This document shows, piece after piece, positions 34,929 through 42,818 of a stretch of DNA of 64,000 nt. The position numbers were made by a program, and so were the translations under genes. Source of the DNA: Ruegeria marisrubri (GTDB lineage: Bacteria > Pseudomonadota > Alphaproteobacteria > Rhodobacterales > Rhodobacteraceae); the NCBI RefSeq assembly GCF_001507595.1, contig NZ_LQBQ01000012.1, positions 124,001 through 188,000 of the forward strand, read 5' to 3'. The notes under the pieces were generated by a model. That model was not told the origin of the DNA. It worked only from the letters and a program-made list of their open reading frames with translations, and searched no databases. Numbering within the stretch: position 1 is the stretch's first letter; each line of letters begins with the position of its first letter.

Positions 34929-35990
34929 TCAGACCGTGACAGGTTCGGCTTTCTGGTCGATCAGGAAATCCGTCGCCATCGCACCGATCCACATGCAGAA
35001 CAGGGCAAGCCACGCCGTTCCGACAAAGATCGAGCCTCCGGTGACACCGGCGCCGATGGCGCAGCCGCCGGCCAGCATGCCGCCGAACCCCATCATTGCG
35101 GCACCGATCATGGCCTTGCGCATGGTCACGGCATCGTCAAAGGCCTGAAAGCGCATCTCGCCAGCCAGCCATGCGGCCAGCATCGCACCGATGAAGACAC
35201 CCGGCACCAAGCCGATGTCGAATTCCAGAATCGTATCGCGCTCCAGAAAGAACATCAGCGTATTCGCCGAGGGGCCGGTGAAGGTTGCGCTTTCGATCTG
35301 CACGGGCTCGAAAGCGATCTGCGCCAGCGAATAGGTCAACACCCATCCCACGGCCACGGCGAACCCGACGCCCGAAGCGAAGATCAGGCGCGAGGCCCCG
35401 ATTTTCTGCCGAAAGGACAACACCAGCGCGACGATTGCAAAAGCGATGCCGATGAGCAGGCCGCCGTAGCCGGGCAGCCCCAGCGTCGCCAGTAGATCCA
35501 CGTTTCGTCCGCCCTCGGTGATCCAGAGTGCCGCGAGATGGTCGCGCGCGGGTGACAGGACACCCGAAAGGCTCATCTGCGCGACGACTGCGAAGATCAG
35601 CCCCGATACGACGGACCGCAGGTTGCCGGTCGCCGCCAGCACCAGAAGCCTGCCAGAGCATCCACGGGCCAACACCATGCCGGCCCCGAACATCAACCCG
35701 CCGATGATCGCGCCGGACCAGCTGCCCGGAACCGCCATCATCCGCGCGTCCGCCGAATCCATCAGCCCCAACAATTGCGCCGCCTGCACCCAGACCACCG
35801 CAGTCGAGAAGGTCAGGAACCAGACGGCCACCTTGTCTTCGAGCCGCCCCCGAGCAAATTCGACCGTCGCGGCACGCAGGCAGAATCGCGACCGCTGTGC
35901 CGCCACCCCGAAAATGATTCCCGTGATCAGGCCGAACAGGGCCGCTGTCGGCGCTTCTCCCACTCTTTCGACGAGGCTGACGAGGTCCAC
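34929..35990 (-). CDS. YeeE/YedE family transporter (thiosulfate/sulfur-compound uptake)
   Basis: 353-residue polytopic membrane protein with two homologous halves. The conserved Cys motifs of the family appear as SRFCLRAA (about residue 35), ARGCSGRLL (about 108) and AGGCAIGAGVTGG (about 308); in YeeE these relay thiosulfate. The start is GTG with AGGAG upstream. The substrate in this organism is inferred only from the family. An AT-rich imperfect palindrome lies upstream, a possible operator. Confidence 0.87.
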   Translation of the reverse strand: MDLVSLVERVGEAPTAALFGLITGIIFGVAAQRSRFCLRAATVEFARGRLEDKVAVWFLTFSTAVVWVQAAQLLGLMDSADARMMAVPGSWSGAIIGGLMFGAGMVLARGCSGRLLVLAATGNLRSVVSGLIFAVVAQMSLSGVLSPARDHLAALWITEGGRNVDLLATLGLPGYGGLLIGIAFAIVALVLSFRQKIGASRLIFASGVGFAVAVGWVLTYSLAQIAFEPVQIESATFTGPSANTLMFFLERDTILEFDIGLVPGVFIGAMLAAWLAGEMRFQAFDDAVTMRKAMIGAAMMGFGGMLAGGCAIGAGVTGGSIFVGTAWLALFCMWIGAMATDFLIDQKAEPVTV

Positions 35991-36011
35991 AGTGCTCTCC
36001 TTTGGTATTCA

Positions 36012-36032
36012 CAAAATACTATATATTATTTG
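36012..36032. promoter_or_regulatory. AT-rich imperfect palindrome upstream of the YeeE-family gene
   Basis: A 21-base, almost entirely A+T element (left arm CAAAATA, right arm TTATTTG, TATATA centre) stands out in a GC-rich genome and lies 22-42 bases upstream of the YeeE-family GTG. It could hold the -10 region and/or bind a regulator; ArsR-type BigR/SqrR repressors control YeeE genes in related bacteria through AT-rich dyads, but this does not match their ATTC-N8-GAAT pattern exactly. Confidence 0.4.
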
Positions 36033-36120
36033 CCAGAGCTTGTCCGCATTGATGCAGATCAGATGTGCAGGCTTCGGATTCCTCTCGCAAAGGGGCGGCA
36101 ATGAGCGTAGAGGTCCTCTC

Positions 36121-37353
36121 ATGATGAAACCCGTCCCCTTGGCCGAGGCGGAAAATCTGCCCTTCTGGCGCCGACCCGTCACGTTGTTGTTCGTCATGGC
36201 TCTGACCATGCCCATCGCGTTCAATTCGTGGAATGCGCTGCTCAACAACTTCGTCATCGAAGCGGCGAATTTCGACGGCGCCGATATCGGCCTGCTGCAC
36301 ACGGTGCGAGAGATCCCGGGCTTTCTGGCCATAGGCGTCATCGCGGTGATCCTGTTCATCCGCGAGCAGGTTCTGGCGATGATTTCGCTGATGTTGTTGG
36401 GGGTGGCCACGGCCGTGACCGCGTGGTTCCCCAGCTTGGGTGGGCTGCTTTTCGTCACGCTCTTCAGTTCGATCGGGTTTCACTACTACGAGACCGTGAA
36501 CCAGTCGTTGCAGTTGCAATGGCTGCCCAAGAGCCGCGCGCCGCAGATACTCGGCTGGCTGGTGGCGGCCGGTTCGGCGGCGACACTGGTGGTCTATGGG
36601 CTGATCGTGCTGACCTGGGAGAGGTTCGACCTGTCCTACAACACGGTATTCATGGCGGCTGGCGGGCTGACTGCTTTGCTCGCGCTGTTCTGCCTGTTCG
36701 CCTATCCGCAGTTCGAATCGCCGCATCCTCAGACAAAGAAACTGATCCTGCGCCGGCGCTATTGGTTGTATTACGCGTTGCAGTTCATGGCGGGTGCGCG
36801 TCGGCAGATTTTCGTCGTTTTCGCCGGCTTCATGATGGTCGAGAAATTCGGGTTCGAGGTTCACGAACTGACCGGGCTCTACCTGATCAATCTCGTTATC
36901 AATATGCTGGTCGCACCGGTTCTGGGCAAAGCCGTCGCCCGGTTCGGCGAGAGGCGCACGCTGATCTTCGAATATCTCGGGTTGGCGACGGTATTCGCCG
37001 CCTATGGTGGGGTCTACTGGTTCGGCTGGGGCGTGGTTCTGGCCGCGATCCTCTACGTGATCGACCATATCCTTTTCGCCTTGGCGCTGGCGTTGAAGAC
37101 CTATTTCCAGAAGATCGCCGACCCGGCCGATATCGCGCCGACCGCAGCGGTTGCCTTCACAATCAACCATATCGCTGCTGTGTTCCTGCCGGTGCTGCTG
37201 GGGCTGTTGTGGGTGATCTCGCCGGGTGCCGTGTTCGGACTGGCCGCGATGATGGCACTGGTGTCGCTGATGTTGTCCTTGCTGATTCCGCGCCATCCGG
37301 AACCGGGCAACGAAACGGTGCTTTCGAGGTTTGCGCCGGCGCCTGCGGAATGA
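36121..37353 (+). CDS. Major facilitator superfamily transporter
   Basis: 410-residue, 12-transmembrane MFS permease of unknown substrate. Hydrophobic segments are evenly spaced, with a cytoplasmic loop rich in basic residues (KKLILRRRYW, about residue 210) between the two halves. The frame is open from 35518 over the divergent gene, but the ATG at 36121 opens the first membrane segment and follows an AGAGG. It is divergent from the YeeE-family gene. A weak terminator follows. Confidence 0.8.
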   Translation: MMKPVPLAEAENLPFWRRPVTLLFVMALTMPIAFNSWNALLNNFVIEAANFDGADIGLLHTVREIPGFLAIGVIAVILFIREQVLAMISLMLLGVATAVTAWFPSLGGLLFVTLFSSIGFHYYETVNQSLQLQWLPKSRAPQILGWLVAAGSAATLVVYGLIVLTWERFDLSYNTVFMAAGGLTALLALFCLFAYPQFESPHPQTKKLILRRRYWLYYALQFMAGARRQIFVVFAGFMMVEKFGFEVHELTGLYLINLVINMLVAPVLGKAVARFGERRTLIFEYLGLATVFAAYGGVYWFGWGVVLAAILYVIDHILFALALALKTYFQKIADPADIAPTAAVAFTINHIAAVFLPVLLGLLWVISPGAVFGLAAMMALVSLMLSLLIPRHPEPGNETVLSRFAPAPAE

Positions 37354-37388
37354 GCGGGCACGCCTGAGAGAGTGTGTGAAACCTTACG

Positions 37389-37408
37389 GGCGATGATGAT
37401 CGTCTTTT
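37389..37408 (+). terminator. Probable terminator after the MFS gene
   Basis: GGCGAT (37389-37394) and ATCGTC (37399-37404) form a 6-bp stem including one G-U pair, with a GATG loop followed by TTTT. Short, but correctly placed 36 bases after the stop. Confidence 0.45.
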
Positions 37409-37482
37409 CAGGCGCCAACGGCAAAGCTTGACCTTGCGCCGCCGCCGCCCTACGCGCATTCAGACAGATTCAGGAGACACTG

Positions 37483-38355
37483 ATGCCGACATACACCGCT
37501 CTGACCACGTTGAAAGGCAAGGCCGCCGCCGAAGGGCTGGGCGAAGCGATGGAGCGTCTGGAGCCAGAACCTACCGGGGTCGGCGTGTTCGAGGTCGAGG
37601 ACGGCTCGGGCTTGTGGGAGGTCGGCGGCTATTTCACCGAGGCGCCGGATGAAACGGCATTGGCTCTTCTGGCGGCGGCCTTCGAGGCGAAACCTTTCGT
37701 TGTTTCGGAACTGCCCGAGACCGATTGGGTCGCACATGTTCGGCGTGAGCTGGCACCGGTCGAGGCAGGCCGTTTCTTTGTCTATGGCAGTCACGACGCG
37801 GACAAGGTTCCCGAAGGGAGCATTCCGCTGTTGATAGAAGCGGCCATGGCTTTTGGCACCGGTCATCACGGAACCACGTTGGGGTGCCTGAAGGCGTTGA
37901 GCAAGCTGACCGACGAAGGTTTCCAGGCAGCGAAGGTGGCTGATATCGGATGTGGTACGGCGGTTCTTGCCATGGCGGCCGCACGCGTCTGGAAGGGCGA
38001 GGTTCTGGCCAGCGACATTGATCCGGTCGCCGTGGAGGTGGCCGAGGCGAATCTGCGTGCGAACGGGATGGACGGGGCTGTGAAGTGTATTGAAGCGGCA
38101 GGCTTCGACCATCCTGAAATCAAGAACACTGGCCCGTTCGACCTTGTCTTTGCCAATATTCTCAAGGGCCCGCTGGTGGCGCTTGCGCCCGATGTCGCTG
38201 CGAATCTCAGGCCTGGTGGCTATGCCATCCTGTCGGGGATCCTCAACGAGCAGGCCGGTGACGTCATTTCGGTTTATCTCGAAAATGGCGTCAATCTTTG
38301 CACGAGTGAGGAAATTGGTGAATGGACGACCCTGATCTTAAGGAAATTGGGCTGA
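37483..38355 (+). CDS. prmA: Ribosomal protein L11 methyltransferase
   Basis: 290-residue SAM-dependent enzyme that trimethylates ribosomal protein L11. The N-terminal L11-recognition domain (residues 1-95) is followed by the PrmA signature MAFGTGHHGTT, SAM motif I VADIGCGTAVLAMAA and the NxxP-type motif seen as VFANILKGPL. GGAGA precedes the ATG. Length fits. Confidence 0.95.
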   Translation: MPTYTALTTLKGKAAAEGLGEAMERLEPEPTGVGVFEVEDGSGLWEVGGYFTEAPDETALALLAAAFEAKPFVVSELPETDWVAHVRRELAPVEAGRFFVYGSHDADKVPEGSIPLLIEAAMAFGTGHHGTTLGCLKALSKLTDEGFQAAKVADIGCGTAVLAMAAARVWKGEVLASDIDPVAVEVAEANLRANGMDGAVKCIEAAGFDHPEIKNTGPFDLVFANILKGPLVALAPDVAANLRPGGYAILSGILNEQAGDVISVYLENGVNLCTSEEIGEWTTLILRKLG

Positions 38356-38384
38356 AATATGTCCTGATACCCTTCGTTCTTTGC

Positions 38385-38408
38385 AATTCGTCACGATTTT
38401 GACGAATT
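38385..38408. repeat. Inverted repeat AATTCGTCA...TGACGAATT
   Basis: Perfect 9-bp arms with a 6-base centre lie 30 bases after prmA and 49 bases before the next start. It is followed by TTCCCC rather than a T-run, so it may be a regulator site for the downstream gene or a modest 3'-end hairpin of prmA. Confidence 0.45.
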
Positions 38409-38456
38409 TCCCCTGTAGCGTTCAGAAATTTGATGGTGGGCGTTTTGGAGGCTGCC

Positions 38457-38801
38457 ATGACCGGACAGCACATGGAATTTGATCGGCGCGTACGGCGCTT
38501 GACGAAAAAGCACGAGAAGATGTCGCGCGGCTACCGCATGCAACTGCGTTCGGATGGTCTCGTCGTCATGAGACCGCGCCGCGTTCGCTCGGCGATCCCG
38601 ATTCGGGTGCTGGCGCTATGCGTGTGCGCCTTCTTTGCATTCAAGGCGCTCCTGCTCACGACCATCGGGGTATCGCCCTATGACGAACGCGTCCAACGAC
38701 TGCGCGATGGAACCCCGGTGGAGGTTGCCGGTGCGTGGGTAATGCAAAGGGAACCTGTTTCGGAATTTCTGGCTTCGAAATTCACGCAGTTCATGTACTG
38801 A
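38457..38801 (+). CDS. Small single-pass membrane protein of unknown function
   Basis: 114-residue protein. A strongly basic N-terminal 45 residues (RRVRRLTKKHEK, RPRRVRS) precedes one transmembrane segment (VLALCVCAFFAFKALLLTTIG, about 55-75) and a short outer tail, so the N-terminus should be cytoplasmic. GGAGG seven bases before the ATG at 38457 fixes the start. I do not recognise the family. It has a strong terminator. Confidence 0.7.
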   Translation: MTGQHMEFDRRVRRLTKKHEKMSRGYRMQLRSDGLVVMRPRRVRSAIPIRVLALCVCAFFAFKALLLTTIGVSPYDERVQRLRDGTPVEVAGAWVMQREPVSEFLASKFTQFMY

Positions 38802-38811
38802 GGAAACGCAA

Positions 38812-38880
38812 AGAAAAACGCCGCGCCAGGGAGGTTGCGCGGCGTTTTCTTTTTGCCCCAGAGGGAGGAGTGGGGCGGGG
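38812..38880 (-). ncRNA. Putative cuckoo (CcsR-type) small RNA in the DUF1127 3' region
   Basis: Read on the minus strand, just after the DUF1127 stop, are two GC-rich hairpins with CU-rich, anti-Shine-Dalgarno-like loops. The first has stem GCCCCA/TGGGGC (38876-38855) with loop CTCCTCCCTC. The second has stem GCCGCGC/GCGCGGC (extended by A-T pairs) with loop AACCTCCCTG and ends in TTTTTCTTT. Two CCUCC-loop hairpins downstream of a DUF1127 gene is the defining arrangement of the CcsR/cuckoo RNA family of Rhodobacteraceae, whose members are cotranscribed with and processed from DUF1127 mRNAs. The 5' end is not determinable here. Confidence 0.75.
38815..38853 (+). terminator. Rho-independent terminator (shared with antisense-strand sRNA)
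   Basis: AAAACGCCGCGC (38815-38826) and GCGCGGCGTTTT (38837-38848) form a 12-bp stem with a 10-base loop, then CTTTTT. It terminates the small membrane-protein gene and, read on the minus strand, is the second hairpin and terminator of the putative cuckoo RNA. Confidence 0.9.
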
Positions 38881-38899
38881 AGAAAGGGTGAGTGGTGGT

Positions 38900-39112
38900 T
38901 TAGCGACCGCCGGCGGCGACGGCTTCGATGTCGCCGCGGCACAGGCCGATATCCTCCAGTTCCCGGTCCGTCAGACTGGACAGCGCGTTGCGGGTTGCGC
39001 GGGCGTCATTCCATTCCACGATTGCGTTCACGATCGATGCGAAGAATGCGCCGATACGGCCAGCAAAGCCGAACGAGCCAGTGGTGGCGCGGGTAGTGTC
39101 CAGAGCAGCCAT
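38900..39112 (-). CDS. DUF1127 (YjiS-like) protein
   Basis: 70-residue protein with the Arg-rich DUF1127 domain at its C-terminus (ALSSLTDRELEDIGLCRGDIE). This domain is associated with RNA-binding or phosphate/carbon regulation in alphaproteobacteria. An N-terminal amphipathic/hydrophobic stretch (FAGRIGAFFASIVNAIVEW) precedes it. AGGAAC lies before the ATG. The 3' region carries a cuckoo-type RNA, as in Rhodobacter where such genes are stress-induced by alternative sigma factors. Confidence 0.92.
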   Translation of the reverse strand: MAALDTTRATTGSFGFAGRIGAFFASIVNAIVEWNDARATRNALSSLTDRELEDIGLCRGDIEAVAAGGR

Positions 39113-39443
39113 ATCCTGTTCCTTTCTGATTTGGAGTGAGTGGTGCAGTTTTCAGTCAGCGGGCATCTAGTCAGGTCGCATTCATTGTGCAAGTGCAGAA
39201 AATGCATGTTTGCCATGCGATTCATGCAAGGGTCATATTGCTTGAAATGCCTTGAAACATTGGGGGTTTTCGGCACCTCAAACAGGTCGTATTCGGGCCG
39301 CGAGGTGGCGTTTTCCGGCCGCGATGTCGCGCTCTGAACACCTCTGTCGCTTTTGTGCGTGAGGTTAAAGCGCTTGGAAAATGTTCTTGTTTCGTGCTAA
39401 TCGAGAGAAAAGGCACGAAAATCTGAGCAGGCCGAGGCGGAAC
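39113..39443. other. Divergent intergenic region DUF1127 / ruvC
   Basis: 331 bases with no gene. It must hold both divergent promoters. Seen here are a LexA-like box near ruvC (39383-39397) and, on the DUF1127 side, several interleaved GCATG motifs including TGCATG (39204-39209) facing CATGCA (39224-39229). A CTTG motif on the minus strand with AT-poor spacing to CTAGAT could be an RpoH-type promoter for DUF1127 but is unconvincing. No ORF with an SD was found. Confidence 0.6.
39383..39397 (+). promoter_or_regulatory. Candidate LexA (SOS) box upstream of ruvCAB
   Basis: GTTC-N7-GTGC differs at one base from the alphaproteobacterial LexA consensus GTTC-N7-GTTC and lies 47 bases upstream of the ruvC start, in the likely promoter. 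ruv genes are SOS-controlled in many bacteria, so the position makes biological sense. Confidence 0.55.
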
Positions 39444-39938
39444 ATGCGGATTCTGGGCATTGATCCGGGGTTGAGAACCCTGGGATGGGGCGTCATCGAA
39501 TCGCATGGCAGCCGCCTGAGCCATGTCGCCAATGGGCTGTGCCATTCGGATGGCGACGATCTGGGCGAACGCCTTCTGTCTCTTCACAACCAGATCGTCG
39601 AGGTCATAGCCGCTTATGAACCCGACCAGGCGGCGATCGAACAGACCTTCGTCAACAAGGACGGTGCGGGCACGCTCAAGCTGGGGCAGGCGCGCGGCGT
39701 GGCCTTGCTGACCCTAGCGCAGGCGGGGCTGCCGGTTGGCGAGTATGCCCCGAACCGGGTCAAGAAAACGGTGGTGGGGGTCGGTCATGCAGAAAAGGAA
39801 CAGGTGCTGCACATGGTCAAGCTGCAATTGCCCGGCTGCCAACCCAAGGGGGCCGATGCGGCCGACGCGCTGGCGATTGCCATTTGCCATGCCTATTACG
39901 GTCCTTCAAAATCGGGGCTGAAGGAGGCGCGGGCATGA
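39444..39938 (+). CDS. ruvC: Holliday junction resolvase RuvC
   Basis: 164-residue endonuclease that cuts Holliday junctions. Catalytic acidic residues are visible: D7 in ILGIDPG, E in QAAIEQTFV and the C-terminal GADAADALA pair. The frame extends upstream to 39381, but the ATG at 39444 begins the conserved MRILGIDPG. The stop overlaps the ruvA start as ATGA. Confidence 0.96.
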   Translation: MRILGIDPGLRTLGWGVIESHGSRLSHVANGLCHSDGDDLGERLLSLHNQIVEVIAAYEPDQAAIEQTFVNKDGAGTLKLGQARGVALLTLAQAGLPVGEYAPNRVKKTVVGVGHAEKEQVLHMVKLQLPGCQPKGADAADALAIAICHAYYGPSKSGLKEARA

Positions 39939-40618
39939 TCGGCAAGCTGACGGGACGCCTGGAATATCGCGCCTCGGATCACATCCTGATTGACGTGCGT
40001 GGCGTCGGCTACATCGTCTATTGCTCTGACCGGACCATGGCGGCGCTGCCCGGCGTGGGCGAGGCGGTTTCGCTTTATACCGACATGGTGGTTCGCGAAG
40101 ACCTCATGCAGCTTTACGGATTCCCGTCGCTGATCGAGAAGGAATGGCACCGCCTGCTTTGCTCGGTTCAGGGAGTGGGGGCCAAGGTCTCGCTGGCGAT
40201 CCTCGGTGCGCTGGGGCCGGACGGCGTGAGCCGGGCCATAGCTCTGGGCGACTGGGCGTCGGTGAAGGCGGCCAAGGGGGTCGGCCCGAAAACGGCGCAG
40301 CGCATCGTGCTCGACCTCAAGGACAAGGCACCGGGCGTCATGGCGATGGGCGGAACCGTGGTCGACGCGATGGATGGACCTGCGACCGAGGCCGCGGAGC
40401 CGGCCGAAGCCGCGCCGGTTCCGGCACGCAAGAAACCCGCTGCCCGGTCGGGCGGTTCGGCAGCAGCCTCGGCAGGGGCGTTGTCGGCGCTGTCCAATCT
40501 GGGTTACGGTCCGTCCGAGGCCGCGGCGGCGGTCGCCGAAGCCTCGGCTGCCGAGCCGGAAGCGGGAGAGGCGGAACTCATCCGCTCTGCGCTTCGGCTC
40601 TTGGCTCCGAAGGGGTGA
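39935..40618 (+). CDS. ruvA: Holliday junction branch migration protein RuvA
   Basis: 227-residue DNA-binding subunit of the RuvAB branch-migration motor. The N-terminal OB fold ([12 protein letters not shown]...RGVGY), two helix-hairpin-helix motifs ([20 protein letters not shown] and [17 protein letters not shown]) and the mobile C-terminal domain III ([17 protein letters not shown]) are in order. The Ala/Pro linker before domain III is long. Start is coupled to ruvC by ATGA. Confidence 0.96.
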   Translation: MIGKLTGRLEYRASDHILIDVRGVGYIVYCSDRTMAALPGVGEAVSLYTDMVVREDLMQLYGFPSLIEKEWHRLLCSVQGVGAKVSLAILGALGPDGVSRAIALGDWASVKAAKGVGPKTAQRIVLDLKDKAPGVMAMGGTVVDAMDGPATEAAEPAEAAPVPARKKPAARSGGSAAASAGALSALSNLGYGPSEAAAAVAEASAAEPEAGEAELIRSALRLLAPKG

Positions 40619-40625
40619 ATGAGAA

Positions 40626-41645
40626 ATGATTGACGCGGACCCCACCATTCGGCCGGACCCTCTGCCCGAAGACAATGACCGAGCGTTGCGGCCGCAAGGT
40701 CTGGACGAATTCATCGGGCAGGCCGAGGCGCGGGCGAACCTGCGGGTCTTCATCCAGTCCGCCCGTCAGCGCGGCGAGGCGATGGACCACACGCTGTTTC
40801 ACGGGCCGCCCGGTCTGGGCAAGACGACGCTGGCGCAGATCATGGCGCGCGAGCTGGGAGTGAATTTCCGCATGACCTCGGGGCCGGTGCTGGCCAAGGC
40901 CGGTGATCTGGCGGCGATCCTGACCAACCTCGAGGCGCGGGACGTTCTGTTCATCGACGAGATCCACCGGCTGAACCCGGCGGTCGAGGAGGTGCTCTAT
41001 CCCGCGATGGAGGATTTCGAACTTGACCTCGTGATCGGTGAAGGCCCTGCCGCGCGCACGGTCCGGATCGAGTTGCAGCCCTTCACGCTGGTCGGAGCCA
41101 CGACGCGGATGGGACTTTTGACGACGCCGCTGCGTGACCGGTTCGGCATTCCGACCCGGCTGCAATTCTACACGGTCGATGAACTGCACGAGATCGTCAC
41201 CCGAAATGCGCGAAAACTGGGCGCGCCGGCGGATGAGGACGGTGCGCGAGAGATTGCGCGTCGATCGCGCGGGACGCCCCGGATCGCGGGCCGGTTGCTG
41301 CGCCGGGTGGTGGATTTTGCCGTGGTCGAGGGCGACGGCCGGATCACCCGGGATCTGGCGGATGGCGCCTTGACGCGGCTGGGGGTGGACCACCTGGGGC
41401 TGGACGGGGCCGACCGCCGGTATCTGAGGCTGATCGCCGAAAACTATTCCGGAGGTCCGGTGGGCATCGAAACTCTGTCGGCGGCCCTGTCCGAAAGCCG
41501 GGACTCGCTGGAAGAGGTGATCGAACCCTTCCTTCTGCAACAGGGACTGATCCAGCGCACGCCGCGTGGCCGAATGTTGGCGCAGAAGGCGTGGGAGCAT
41601 CTGGGCCTGCCCATGCCCAAGCGGCAGACCGATCTCTTTGGTTGA
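40626..41645 (+). CDS. ruvB: Holliday junction branch migration helicase RuvB
   Basis: 339-residue AAA+ motor of RuvABC. Walker [16 protein letters not shown] is at about residue 60, Walker [15 protein letters not shown] ([11 protein letters not shown]) follows, then the sensor [18 protein letters not shown] with the arginine finger, and the C-terminal winged helix ([16 protein letters not shown]). It lies 7 bases after ruvA. Confidence 0.97.
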   Translation: MIDADPTIRPDPLPEDNDRALRPQGLDEFIGQAEARANLRVFIQSARQRGEAMDHTLFHGPPGLGKTTLAQIMARELGVNFRMTSGPVLAKAGDLAAILTNLEARDVLFIDEIHRLNPAVEEVLYPAMEDFELDLVIGEGPAARTVRIELQPFTLVGATTRMGLLTTPLRDRFGIPTRLQFYTVDELHEIVTRNARKLGAPADEDGAREIARRSRGTPRIAGRLLRRVVDFAVVEGDGRITRDLADGALTRLGVDHLGLDGADRRYLRLIAENYSGGPVGIETLSAALSESRDSLEEVIEPFLLQQGLIQRTPRGRMLAQKAWEHLGLPMPKRQTDLFG

Positions 41646-41665
41646 AGCCGCGCGCCCGAGAATTT

Positions 41666-41700
41666 ATGCCTCCGGCGGGAGTATTTGCAAAATGATGAAG
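41666..41700. repeat. Copy of a roseobacter intergenic repeat (CCTCCGGCGGGAGTATTT...)
   Basis: The sequence following ruvB, a CTCC-GGCG-GGAG mini-hairpin in CCTCCGGCGGGAGTATTT and then AAAATGATGAAGA, looks like a short element I recall at many gene ends in roseobacter genomes. Only one copy is seen in this window, so its repetitive nature is from memory and not demonstrated here. Confidence 0.4.
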
Positions 41701-41708
41701 ACCTGCGC

Positions 41709-42332
41709 GTGACACCGGAAGAGATCGAAGCCCTGTTTACCCGCGAAAGCGGCGAGTTTGTTTTTGCCCGCTGGGGGCGCCCCATCGTGCCGGTTGTCTT
41801 TGGTGTCGAGGAGCAGACCCTGTCGGTGGTCAAGGGCGCCTTCGAGGCGGTGGTCGCGCTGGCCGGGCACAAGATGGCCGAGACCGACCCTGAACTGGGC
41901 GCCAACTGCATGGTGTTTTTCTTTCGGGATTGGGAAGAGTTGCTGGAGGTGCCCGACCTCGACCGGCTGATCCCCGATCTGAAACCGCTGGTGGGGCGGC
42001 TGGTCGCTGCCGGGGCCAATCAATACCGCGTGTTCCGGTTCGATGAGGGCGGCGCGATCAAGGCGGCCTTCGTGTTCCTGCGGATGGATGATGAACTGTC
42101 GGCGCTGCCCGCGGAAACGCTGGCCTTGAGCCAGGTGGTGCAGACCATCCTTCTGTGGTCCGACACCGCGTTCCGCGCGCAGTCGCCTCTGGCGATTGCC
42201 GGTGACGCAACGATCCTGAGGCCCGACATTGCCGGGTTGATCCGGGCTGCCTATGATCCGGTTCTGCCGGGAGCGGCGCGGGACAGCTCCCATGCGCTGA
42301 GGTTGTTTGCCCGCATGGAGCGTCCGCAATGA
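41709..42332 (+). CDS. Conserved-looking protein of unknown function
   Basis: About 207 residues, no family recognised. It is soluble, with alternating hydrophobic strands and helices (FVFARWGRPIVPVVFGVE, NCMVFFFRDWEEL, RVFRFDEGGAIKAAFVFLRM). The start is uncertain: GTG at 41709 gives a compact protein after GATGAAGA, while TTG at 41685 has a GGGAG too close (3 bases). Its stop overlaps the ybgC start as ATGA, coupling it to the Tol-Pal thioesterase; it follows ruvB by about 60 bases across a candidate repeat. Confidence 0.7.
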   Translation: MTPEEIEALFTRESGEFVFARWGRPIVPVVFGVEEQTLSVVKGAFEAVVALAGHKMAETDPELGANCMVFFFRDWEELLEVPDLDRLIPDLKPLVGRLVAAGANQYRVFRFDEGGAIKAAFVFLRMDDELSALPAETLALSQVVQTILLWSDTAFRAQSPLAIAGDATILRPDIAGLIRAAYDPVLPGAARDSSHALRLFARMERPQ

Positions 42333-42712
42333 AGCATGTCTTCCACGTTCGTGTCTATTACGAGGACACCGACATGGGGGGCATCGTCTATCATGCGAAC
42401 TATCTCAGATACATCGAGCGCGCCCGGTCGGAATGGGTGCGCGAGCTTGGCAACGATCAGAACGCCATGCGCGACGAAGGGATCGTTTGGGTCGTTCGCA
42501 AGATCGAGGCCGAGTATCTTTCGACGGCGAAGTTCGAGGACGAGTTGACCGTTGAAACCTGTATCGAGTCGCTATCAGGTGCGCGGCTGACCATGTCGCA
42601 AGTGGTGAAGCGCGGCGAGGCCGACATATTCCGGGCGACCGTCACGGCCGTCTGCATGAACGCGGCCGGGAAACCGGTGCGGCTGCCGGCAGAGATTCGC
42701 GCATTGATGTAA
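42329..42712 (+). CDS. ybgC: Tol-Pal-associated acyl-CoA thioesterase YbgC
   Basis: 127-residue hotdog thioesterase regularly opening tol-pal operons. The signature YYEDTDMGGIVYHANYLRYIERAR includes the catalytic Asp (residue 15-17 region) and the H-A-N motif. Acts on short- or long-chain acyl-CoA/ACP; the physiological substrate is unsettled. Coupled to the upstream gene by ATGA; tolQ starts 106 bases later. Confidence 0.94.
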   Translation: MKHVFHVRVYYEDTDMGGIVYHANYLRYIERARSEWVRELGNDQNAMRDEGIVWVVRKIEAEYLSTAKFEDELTVETCIESLSGARLTMSQVVKRGEADIFRATVTAVCMNAAGKPVRLPAEIRALM

Positions 42713-42818
42713 CATTTGCCTGAATGGTGGTGGTTCCAATGGAAATCGGTCCACAACTGCGTTAGCGTTTGGAAAAACAAGGCCGAAGGGCCCGATCAGG
42801 CAGGAAAAGAGCAGGTTC

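Noticed and set aside
35518-36120. Upstream extension of the MFS frame
   Set aside because: Lies antisense to the YeeE-family gene; the membrane protein starts at 36121 after an SD.
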